In this document: positions 43,039 to 48,990 of the stretch, piece by piece
Layout: each line of letters begins with the position of its first letter
Numbering within the stretch: the first letter of the stretch is position 1
Source of the DNA: CAVOBC01 sp963693635
Lineage (GTDB): Bacteria > Pseudomonadota > Gammaproteobacteria > Pseudomonadales > Azotimanducaceae
NCBI GenBank assembly: GCA_963693635.1
Contig: CAVOBC010000001.1
Coordinates: 1-48,990, forward strand
Direction: 5' to 3'
Length of the DNA stretch: 48,990 nt
Made by a program: the position numbers and the translations under genes
The notes under the pieces: model-generated
Databases searched by the model: none
Seen by the model: the letters and a program-made list of their open reading frames with translations, nothing else
Told to the model about the DNA's origin: nothing

Positions 43039-45030
43039 CTACTCCGGAAGCTTGAATCCCGTCACAGACGAACGAAGCTCATCGGTCATCTCCGCCAATT
43101 TGCCGACTGAAGTAGCCGTAGCTCGCGTGCCCTCGGTCGTTTGCGAGGTGATCTCCTGGATGCTCTTCATCGTGTTGGAGATACGGCCCGCGGAGGCCGC
43201 TTGCTGCCGTGCTGCATCCGAGATGTTCTCGATGTTCTCTGCCAGCGACTTCGAAACACCTTCGATCTCGCCCAGGGCGACACCCGCATCCTCAGCCAGC
43301 TTCGTTCCCTGCACCACCTCCGCGGTCGCCTGCTCCATGGAGGTCACCGCTTCATTCGTGTCGCTCTGAATGGTTTTAACCAGCGCCGAGATCTGCTTGG
43401 CGGCCGCACCAGATCGCTCCGCCAGGCGCTGCACTTCGTCGGCGACCACCGCAAACCCTTTGCCCGCGTCTCCAGCCATCGATGCCTGGATGGCCGCGTT
43501 CAAAGACAGGATGTTCGTCTGGTCTGCGATGTCGTTGATGAGCGCGACGATGTCGCCGATTTCCTGTGAGCTTTCACCCAGTCGCTTGATCCGCTTGGCT
43601 GTCTCCTGGATCTGACCGCGAATTTGCTCCATGCCGTCGATCGTGTTCTGGACCACCGAGGCACCGTTGTTGGCGATGTCCACCGAGCGCTCGGCAACAG
43701 CGAAGGACTCGGCTGCGTTGTATGACACCCGGTCGATCGACACCGCCATTTTATTCACAGACTCGGATACATCCGCAATCTCGCTCGCCTGACGCTGTGA
43801 TGCGTCTGATAACACGCCCATCGACTCGCGTGTATCGGTCGCCGCCCCGGACACGGTTTTGGATGTCTCATTGATCTTGGAGACCAGCGCACGGGTCTGA
43901 TCGATAGAAAAATTGATCGAATCGGCAATGGCACCGGTAAAACTCTCGGTGACGGTCGCCTGCACGGTCAAGTCGCCATCGGCGAGGTCAGCCAATTCAT
44001 CCAGCAACTGCACGATGGCTGCCTGATGTTGCTCGTGTTCGACCCCGGACTCGGCAACATTGCGCCCCGCTTGACGCGCGATGACGCCGATTGTTGCCAT
44101 CACGAGAATCAGCGTAAGGGTGCCGAGGCCAGCCGCCACCATTGACGAGGCAATGATCGGCATCGGCGATGACCGGTATGCGCCGAGCGCGATGTCGACG
44201 CCATCCGGAACGGCCGCGGATCCGATGTATAGCTGATCGGCGGCGGCCTTTACGCTGGCGACATCACCACCGCGGGACAACATGGCGTCGACGCGTGAGC
44301 GCACACCAGTGAACTCCGCGTCGATCTTGGCCAGGCTGTCCATTGCAGCTTTGTCCCCAACCGCGCCACTGCCAAGCCCGTCCAGTACGCGTTTGAAGGT
44401 ATCGACATCACGCGTGAAGTTCTCGCTGAAGTTGTCGTTGCTGGAAAGCTCGACAATCTGGTCAACCGAACGCGCCATCCGCTCGATCAAATAGGACTGC
44501 CGCTGCGCCTGGGCGACCTGGGTCGCGCTCGCTCCCGTCTGCAACAGCCGTCGGACTACATTTTCATTCTGATCCAGAATCTGGGCCATGCTTACGGCCA
44601 GATCGATTCGCAACTCATCGACAATCGCCAGGCTCTCCTGCTTGCCGAGTACGACATCAATGTGATTACTTTGGCTGTCCCACAGGGTTTCGAGCTCGCT
44701 GACCCGGCCCGCGACCGCGCCTGTCGGTGCTGCAAGACCCTTGACCGCATGGCCGTCCCGAAGATACGCCATCATCGTGTCGCCACGGCGCCTGGCTTGC
44801 GCCAGCGAACCGATCGACCCATTCGTTCCCTGGGCTGCCCCCTTGGCGTGCTTGGCGACCTCCTGAGAGATCGCCTTCATTTCACTGCTGTAGTCCGCGA
44901 AGAGCATTCGTCGAGCCTGCTCCTGCTGCGCGAGAAACAGATTGCCGACGACGCCGGCCCCGAGGACCAGCATACCGAGGATCATCACCAGTACCGCGGG
45001 ACTCCGGGTTACATTTGGGTTCTCTGCCAT
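43039..45030 (-). CDS. pilJ: methyl-accepting chemotaxis protein PilJ
   Basis: Membrane receptor of the Pil-Chp system. The 663-residue protein has TM1 (about 12-32, AVLVMILGMLVLGAGVVGNL), a periplasmic helical PilJ-type domain to about 285, and TM2 at about 290-315. A HAMP-like region follows, then a cytoplasmic signalling domain with the conserved hairpin tip NDIADQTNILSLNAAIQASM near residue 500. The conserved tip is needed for ChpA/PilI contact. The start ATG 45030 gives MAENPNVTRSPA. pilI is upstream and chpA 33 bp downstream. Methylatable glutamates may exist, but no pilK methyltransferase gene is in the cluster. Confidence 0.95.
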   Translation of the reverse strand: MAENPNVTRSPAVLVMILGMLVLGAGVVGNLFLAQQEQARRMLFADYSSEMKAISQEVAKHAKGAAQGTNGSIGSLAQARRRGDTMMAYLRDGHAVKGLAAPTGAVAGRVSELETLWDSQSNHIDVVLGKQESLAIVDELRIDLAVSMAQILDQNENVVRRLLQTGASATQVAQAQRQSYLIERMARSVDQIVELSSNDNFSENFTRDVDTFKRVLDGLGSGAVGDKAAMDSLAKIDAEFTGVRSRVDAMLSRGGDVASVKAAADQLYIGSAAVPDGVDIALGAYRSSPMPIIASSMVAAGLGTLTLILVMATIGVIARQAGRNVAESGVEHEQHQAAIVQLLDELADLADGDLTVQATVTESFTGAIADSINFSIDQTRALVSKINETSKTVSGAATDTRESMGVLSDASQRQASEIADVSESVNKMAVSIDRVSYNAAESFAVAERSVDIANNGASVVQNTIDGMEQIRGQIQETAKRIKRLGESSQEIGDIVALINDIADQTNILSLNAAIQASMAGDAGKGFAVVADEVQRLAERSGAAAKQISALVKTIQSDTNEAVTSMEQATAEVVQGTKLAEDAGVALGEIEGVSKSLAENIENISDAARQQAASAGRISNTMKSIQEITSQTTEGTRATATSVGKLAEMTDELRSSVTGFKLPE

Positions 45031-45162
45031 TGTCTTCGATTTGCCCCAATTATGATTATTGTAGGTCCCGTGCCAGGGTCTGCATTTATTAAGTATTTTG
45101 CCTCAACGTCACCGTTGTGGCCGCGATCCCCATTCAGGCGGGCCCTTTCACTCTCGGACTCG

Positions 45163-45696
45163 TCAGACCGAGAGCTTCTCGAACACCGGGTCCGCAATCA
45201 GCTTCGCAAAACTGAGGACCGGCCAAACAGTGCCCGCAACCTGATACGAGCCCTCCAGGAACGGCTTGAACATCTCATCCACATCCTCGACAGTTTCACT
45301 GAATGACTCACTTGGAAAATGTTGCATACCCAGGGACTCGTCGACCAGATAGCCAAAGTAGTACTCGTCGCTCTCAATCACCAGTACTCGCCGCTGAGCG
45401 CGAGGCAAATGCGACGAGTGACTGAAGAACATCGCCAGGTCCAGAATTGCCATCAATCGCCCACGCACGCTGGCAATGCCGATTACGAAGCTCTTGACCC
45501 CCGGAAGTCGGGTCGAAGTAGGCACCCGCGCGAGTTCTGCAACGTCGTTCATTGGCGCGACGAAGCGCTGCCCGAGAAGACTGAATCCGACGCCCCTCCA
45601 ATGGCTCTGCGCATCCGCCTTCGGTGGTAACGGGCTCGCCACCTCCTGGCTGCGAATCGCCATCTCGACAAGTTGTTCGTAAGGCCCAGCATCCAT
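45163..45696 (-). CDS. pilI: CheW-like adaptor PilI
   Basis: Couples PilJ to ChpA. The 177-residue protein, the size of P. aeruginosa PilI, has a CheW domain: LLGQRFVAPMNDVAELARVP, SFVIGIASVRGRLMAILDLA, and GYLVDESLGMQHFP. The frame extends upstream to a GTG at 45753 with another ATG at 45729. GGAG placed seven bases before ATG 45696 decides for the short form starting MDAGPYEQLVEMA. It lies 132 bp before pilJ. A 281-bp gap with a small repeat separates it from pilH, unlike the tight spacing elsewhere in the cluster. Confidence 0.93.
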   Translation of the reverse strand: MDAGPYEQLVEMAIRSQEVASPLPPKADAQSHWRGVGFSLLGQRFVAPMNDVAELARVPTSTRLPGVKSFVIGIASVRGRLMAILDLAMFFSHSSHLPRAQRRVLVIESDEYYFGYLVDESLGMQHFPSESFSETVEDVDEMFKPFLEGSYQVAGTVWPVLSFAKLIADPVFEKLSV

Positions 45697-45916
45697 CGCT
45701 GCACTCCGCTGTATCGCTGCTTCTTTCATGGCAAAAAACTGACCAAATGCCACCTTTCTCTTTTAGCTGTAACACGTGCCCCGCCTTATGAGGGTGTGTT
45801 CCCTTGCCCCACCTGTCGCAATGTATGTCTCTCTACGCCTCTCGGCATGTCTCTTGCCAATGCGGCCCTCACGGCTCCGCGCTTCCAAACCTCTCGCTAC
45901 GACAAGGTGCCTCTCT

Positions 45917-45954
45917 CCTTCTGCCCGCCTTCTGCCTGCCTGCCTTCTGCCTGC
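45917..45954. repeat. CCTTCTGCC short repeats in the pilH-pilI gap
   Basis: CCTTCTGCC occurs at 45917, 45928 and 45943 with GCCTGCCTG between the copies, making a pyrimidine-rich plus strand and a purine-rich transcript. The rest of the 281-bp gap shows no gene; frames across it are arginine-rich shadows. Confidence 0.6.
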
Positions 45955-45977
45955 CGTGCGGCGTCGCGAGCGGTCGG

Positions 45978-46337
45978 CTAGATGAGCGAACTCATGAGCG
46001 TGACCAACTCTTGCTGATCGACCGGCTTGGTGATGTAACCCTTGGCCCCCTGCCGCTCGCCCCACACTTTGTCCGCCTCCTGGCTCTTGCTACTGATGAT
46101 GACGACCGGGATGTGCTGGGTATCCTGGCCGCGACATATCTGTCGGGTTGCCTGAAATCCATTCATGTCCGGCATGACGATGTCCATCAGGACGAGGTCC
46201 GGCTGTTCGGCAGACGCCAGCGCAACACCGTCACGGCCATTGTCAGCGATGATCACATCGTGCCCCAGCCCTTCTAGCATGCCCTTGAAGAAATGTACCT
46301 GCGTGGGCGAATCGTCTACCACCAAGACTTTGGCCAT
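45978..46337 (-). CDS. pilH: response regulator PilH
   Basis: The 119-residue single receiver domain has acidic pair VVDDS (D8/D9), the phospho-acceptor D52 in LVLMDIVMPDMNGF, and Lys in GYITKPV. It is the second CheY-like protein of the cluster, linked in P. aeruginosa to pilus retraction and to draining phosphate from ChpA. It starts 11 bp after the pilG stop. The PilH assignment follows order and the short N-terminus. Confidence 0.94.
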   Translation of the reverse strand: MAKVLVVDDSPTQVHFFKGMLEGLGHDVIIADNGRDGVALASAEQPDLVLMDIVMPDMNGFQATRQICRGQDTQHIPVVIISSKSQEADKVWGERQGAKGYITKPVDQQELVTLMSSLI

Positions 46338-46348
46338 CAGCTCTTCCC

Positions 46349-46732
46349 CTATGCCTTGACGTGGTCGCGGATTGCGCTGAGAAGCTCGTCTTTACTAAAC
46401 GGCTTGGTCAGGTACTGGTCTGAACCCACAATGCGTCCCTTGGCCCGGTCAAAAAGACCGTCTTTGCTGGAAAGCATGACAACCGGCGTGCTCTGAAACG
46501 CAGTGTTGTTCTTGATAAGAGCACAGGTTTGATACCCGTCGAGTCGGGGCATCATGATGTCGACAAAAATAATCGAGGGCTGGTTGTCGGCAATCTTTGA
46601 AAGTGCATCGAAACCGTCGGTCGCTGTGATTACTTCACAGCCAGCCTTGGTCAGCAACGTCTCCGCCGTTCGGCGAATGGTCTTGCTGTCGTCAATGACC
46701 AGGACCTTGACGCCTTCGAAATTGTCATCCAT
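46349..46732 (-). CDS. pilG: response regulator PilG
   Basis: The 127-residue single receiver domain begins MDDNFEGVKVLVIDDSKTIR. The phospho-acceptor is D58 in IFVDIMMPRLDGYQ and the conserved Lys is in YLTKPFS. In P. aeruginosa PilG drives pilus extension through PilB and feeds cAMP signalling through CyaB; an adenylate cyclase of that general kind is present, broken, at 9-10.7 kb. First gene of the cluster, divergent from gshB. Confidence 0.95.
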   Translation of the reverse strand: MDDNFEGVKVLVIDDSKTIRRTAETLLTKAGCEVITATDGFDALSKIADNQPSIIFVDIMMPRLDGYQTCALIKNNTAFQSTPVVMLSSKDGLFDRAKGRIVGSDQYLTKPFSKDELLSAIRDHVKA

Positions 46733-46873
46733 AAGCTCTCACCCAAGCCTATAAAAAAGCATCCCTGCCAACGGTTTGCACGGCTTTTGTAACATAGTTG
46801 ATGAACTCAATCCATAAGTACCGGGCGGCCGGTGGGATTGCGCCGGACCCGGCAAAAATGGGTTTACAATGTG

Positions 46874-46883
46874 CCGCTAGCGG
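46874..46883. promoter_or_regulatory. perfect 10-bp palindrome between pilG and gshB
   Basis: CCGCTAGCGG, four bases after a TACAAT box at 46865-46870 that could be a plus-strand -10. It might be an operator or just chance; no regulator was recognised. The 239-bp divergent gap shows nothing else firm. Confidence 0.25.
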
Positions 46884-46971
46884 GGCGCTGCTGACGATAT
46901 AAGACCGGTATGAATCTGAGCCAGCAACCGCGTGACACCCAATTATAGACTGCCAGCAAGGAACCTCCCCG

Positions 46972-47925
46972 TTGACTACCACCCTTGGCGTCGTAATGGA
47001 CCCCATCGACACCATCAATCCCAGGAAAGACAGCACCTTTGCGATGCTTCTCGCGGCACAACGGCGCGGCTTTCAACTCCGCTATCTGACCCAGGGCGAC
47101 CTGTACGCAAAGGGCGGAGAAGTATGGGCCAGGCAACGCTCGCTCACAGTAAGAGATGACGAACACGACTGGTTCGAACTGGGCGAGGGCTCGCACAGCC
47201 GTCTGGACAACGTCGATGTCCTGCTGATGCGCAAGGACCCGCCGTTCGACATGGAATTCATCTACACGACCTACCTCCTTGAGATCGTCGCCCGGCAGGG
47301 GGTCCTCGTGCTCAACAACCCCCGCAGCATCCGCGACTGCAATGAGAAGCTGTTCGCGCTGCAGTTTCCCCAATGCTGCCCCCCGCTTCTCGTCAGCCGG
47401 GATCAGGCCCTGCTCGCGTCCTTTCATGGCGAACACCAGGACGTCATCTTCAAGCCGCTGGACGGCATGGGGGGAGCTTCGATCTTTCGGATTGACGAAA
47501 ACGGCACCAATCTCGGCGTCGTGCTCGAGACGCTGACCAACTTCGGGACGCGTCAGATCATGGCCCAGCGCTACATCCCCGAAATCGTCGATGGCGACAC
47601 GCGCATCCTGATGATCAATGGAGAACCGGTGCCCTACGGTCTCGCACGCATCCCGCAGGGCGGGGAAACCCGCGGCAATCTCGCTGCTGGGGGCGTCGGT
47701 GTCGGTCGGCCCCTGACCGATCACGACCGCTGGATCTGCGATCAGGTAGGCCCGACCCTCGCTGAGAAGGGCCTCGCCTTCGTCGGCATCGATGTCATCG
47801 GCGACTACCTCACGGAAATCAATGTCACCTGTCCAACCTGCATCCGCGAGATCGACAAGGCCTTCGATCTCGACATCGCCGGCATGTTCATGGACTACAT
47901 CGGTTCGAAGCTTGGCCTCACCTGA
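46972..47925 (+). CDS. gshB: glutathione synthetase
   Basis: Joins gamma-glutamylcysteine and glycine with ATP. The 317-residue ATP-grasp protein has the N-terminal LGVVMDPIDTINPRKDSTFAM, KPLDGMGGASIFRI, DGDTRILMINGEPVPYGLAR with GGETRGNLAAGG, and a C-terminal EINVTCPTCIREID. The last motif usually reads NVTSPT, so a Cys stands in for Ser. The start is TTG at 46972: AAGGA nine bases upstream and the need for the LGVVMDP strand support it over the ATG at codon 9. tonB follows after 3 bp. Confidence 0.96.
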   Translation: MTTTLGVVMDPIDTINPRKDSTFAMLLAAQRRGFQLRYLTQGDLYAKGGEVWARQRSLTVRDDEHDWFELGEGSHSRLDNVDVLLMRKDPPFDMEFIYTTYLLEIVARQGVLVLNNPRSIRDCNEKLFALQFPQCCPPLLVSRDQALLASFHGEHQDVIFKPLDGMGGASIFRIDENGTNLGVVLETLTNFGTRQIMAQRYIPEIVDGDTRILMINGEPVPYGLARIPQGGETRGNLAAGGVGVGRPLTDHDRWICDQVGPTLAEKGLAFVGIDVIGDYLTEINVTCPTCIREIDKAFDLDIAGMFMDYIGSKLGLT

Positions 47926-47928
47926 CAC

Positions 47929-48822
47929 ATGGTGGCCACTTTTCCTCAACCGGGCGCAGTGGTTTCTACCGCCGACCGGCTGACCTTCACCGTTTTCCTG
48001 GCGGTCGCCATGCACGCCGCAATCATCCTTGGCGTTACCTTCACACGTGAAGAGCGCGGCGCGTCAACCCACACAATGGAAGTGACGCTCGCACAACACC
48101 GCAGCCGCGACTCCCCGGACAAGGCCGACTTTCTCGCCCAGTTCAATCAGCAAGGCAGCGGCACACTGGAAGAAAAAGCGCTGACAACGTCGCCCAGTCG
48201 ATCCGAGTTCCACGACACAACCATCCACGAGACAAACCCCGTGCCGACGGTCGCCACCGCCCGGCAGACCGAGCAGCAGCGCAAGCCGCTTGTTGCCACG
48301 ACGGCCAGCGCGCCCGTCAAGACCGTCCTATCTAACCGGAGCTTCGACGCCCCCATCGACGCGCCCGAGGACTCACCCAATAAGACCCTACTGACCCGGA
48401 GCCTTGAAATTGCGAGCCTTGAGGCCCGCCTCGGCGCCCTGCAGCAGGTGCACGCCAAGCGGCCCCGGATCAAGCGGTTGACGTCCCTGTCAACACGGTC
48501 GAGCGCTGATGCTTACTACCTCAACTCGTGGCGGCGCAAGATTGAGACCATTGGCAATCTCAACTACCCAGCCGATGCCAGGCGGCACAAGCTGTACGGG
48601 TCGCTGCGGCTAATGGTCGCGATCCTTCCGAATGGCCGCATCAAAGAGATCGAGTTGCTCGAGTCGTCGGGTCACCCGTCGCTCGACGATGCAGCTATCC
48701 GCATCGTGCGGCTGGCGTCTCCGTACGCGCCTTTCCCGGACGATCTGCGCCGTACAACCGACGTCCTTGAGATCATTCGCACCTGGCAGTTCCGCCGCAA
48801 CTCGTCGCTGCGTTCGTTCTGA
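47929..48822 (+). CDS. TonB-family energy transducer (TonB3-like)
   Basis: The 297-residue protein has one N-terminal membrane helix with an embedded His (FTVFLAVAMHAAIILGVTF), as in TonB proteins that contact ExbB/ExbD. A long polar linker is less proline-rich than usual. The C-terminal TonB domain has YLNSWRRKIETIGNLNYP, KLYGSLRLMVAILPNGRIKE and ESSGHPSLDDAAIRIVRLA. It lies 3 bp after gshB and before yqgE, exactly as tonB3 (PA0406) in P. aeruginosa, which is reported to be needed for twitching and pilus assembly. No exbBD genes are near. Confidence 0.92.
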   Translation: MVATFPQPGAVVSTADRLTFTVFLAVAMHAAIILGVTFTREERGASTHTMEVTLAQHRSRDSPDKADFLAQFNQQGSGTLEEKALTTSPSRSEFHDTTIHETNPVPTVATARQTEQQRKPLVATTASAPVKTVLSNRSFDAPIDAPEDSPNKTLLTRSLEIASLEARLGALQQVHAKRPRIKRLTSLSTRSSADAYYLNSWRRKIETIGNLNYPADARRHKLYGSLRLMVAILPNGRIKEIELLESSGHPSLDDAAIRIVRLASPYAPFPDDLRRTTDVLEIIRTWQFRRNSSLRSF

Positions 48823-48883
48823 CCCTGGCCTCCCGCTGGCAGCACTTTCCGGACGCAGCGGCGGTGCGCACGGGTCGATGCGA

Positions 48884-48889
48884 TATACT
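48884..48889 (+). promoter_or_regulatory. -10-like box abutting the yqgE start
   Basis: TATACT ends six bases before the ATG of yqgE, so a transcript from it would begin at or within a base or two of the start codon. No -35 or ribosome binding site is visible. Confidence 0.35.
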
Positions 48890-48895
48890 CGCGGC

Positions 48896-48990
48896 ATGTC
48901 AGATTCCTCCTATCGCAGCCAGTTTCTTATCGCACTTCCAACGCTCGGCGGCGACTACTTCTCTGATGCTGTCATCCTGCTGATCGACCA
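48896..48990 (+). CDS. yqgE: YqgE/AlgH family protein (5' end only)
   Basis: The visible 31 codons read MSDSSYRSQFLIALPTLGGD followed by YFSDAVILLI, close to the conserved YqgE/AlgH start (LIA-P-L-D--F---V--L). The family is widespread, has no agreed function and often precedes ruvX. The place after tonB matches PA0405. The gene runs off the window end. Confidence 0.88.
   Translation, partial: MSDSSYRSQFLIALPTLGGDYFSDAVILLID

Noticed and set aside
45763..46065. Arginine-rich minus-strand frame between pilH and pilI
   Set aside because: It overlaps pilH, has low-complexity composition from the CCTTCTGCC repeats and no homology by eye.
46733..46790. Sigma54-type promoter before pilG
   Set aside because: TTGGCA is followed by GC only seven bases after the GG; the required GG-GC spacing of ten is not met.
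1..48990. Defence island, prophage, biosynthetic cluster or other new multi-gene system
   Set aside because: Nearly every gene is a recognised housekeeping or motility gene in conserved order; no cluster of unknown genes is present.

Overview
The window is chromosomal DNA from a GC-rich gammaproteobacterium. Gene content and local gene orders resemble the Pseudomonas/Xanthomonas side of the class: ilvE-glnE, ptsP-rppH-HAD phosphatase, ubiH-pepP-ygfB-TIGR02449-zapA-6S RNA-5-FCL, and yqgE-tonB-gshB-pilGHIJ-chpA-chpC-rsmE. No phage, plasmid, transposon, CRISPR array, tRNA or rRNA was seen. The exact order within the class cannot be fixed from the sequence alone.

Layout. 1-8.8 kb: branched-chain aminotransferase (ilvE), the glutamine synthetase adenylyltransferase (glnE), a stand-alone GspE/PilB-type ATPase, N-acetylglutamate synthase (argA) and uroporphyrinogen decarboxylase (hemE). 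9-19.3 kb: a membrane adenylate cyclase split by a frameshift, a PspB-like small membrane protein with a shifted C-terminus, fabV, lgt, a TANGO2-like NRDE protein, ptsP, rppH, a multiply broken agmatinase gene, and a HAD phosphatase. 19.5-26.4 kb: gcvH, a ubiquinone-type hydroxylase, pepP, ygfB, a ZapB-like coiled coil, zapA, 6S RNA, 5-formyl-THF cyclo-ligase, def and rpiA. 26.5-34.7 kb: a D-2-hydroxyglutarate-dehydrogenase-like flavoprotein, pgk, tkt, metK, metF and rsmE. 34.7-46.7 kb: the Pil-Chp chemosensory cluster that controls type IV pili (chpC, the 2584-residue hybrid kinase chpA, pilJ, pilI, pilH, pilG). 47-49 kb: gshB, a TonB-family gene and the start of yqgE.

How the genes fit together. 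glnE and ptsP both feed nitrogen control. argA, ilvE and gcvH serve amino-acid metabolism. metK and metF sit together in the methionine/SAM/one-carbon cycle, and 5-FCL and gcvH also touch folate one-carbon pools. pgk, tkt and rpiA are central carbon genes. The pilus-related genes are the Pil-Chp cluster, the TonB3-like gene, the stand-alone ATPase and possibly the adenylate cyclase. The Pil-Chp cluster carries no CheR-type methyltransferase (pilK) and no CheB-type methylesterase (chpB), which are normally part of it.

The most unusual content lies between and inside the genes. A 56-bp element (52/56 identical) starts exactly at the stop codon of two unrelated genes, the HAD phosphatase and metK, in the same orientation. 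A REP-like palindrome pair lies beside the PspB-like gene. Degenerate short tandem repeats occupy many intergenic spaces, including the tkt-pgk gap. They also occur inside reading frames as in-frame repeats: 12-bp units in the ubiH-like gene and two 18-bp arrays in chpA. I did not find a convincing undescribed multi-gene system; the repeat family and the reduced Pil-Chp cluster are the best leads.
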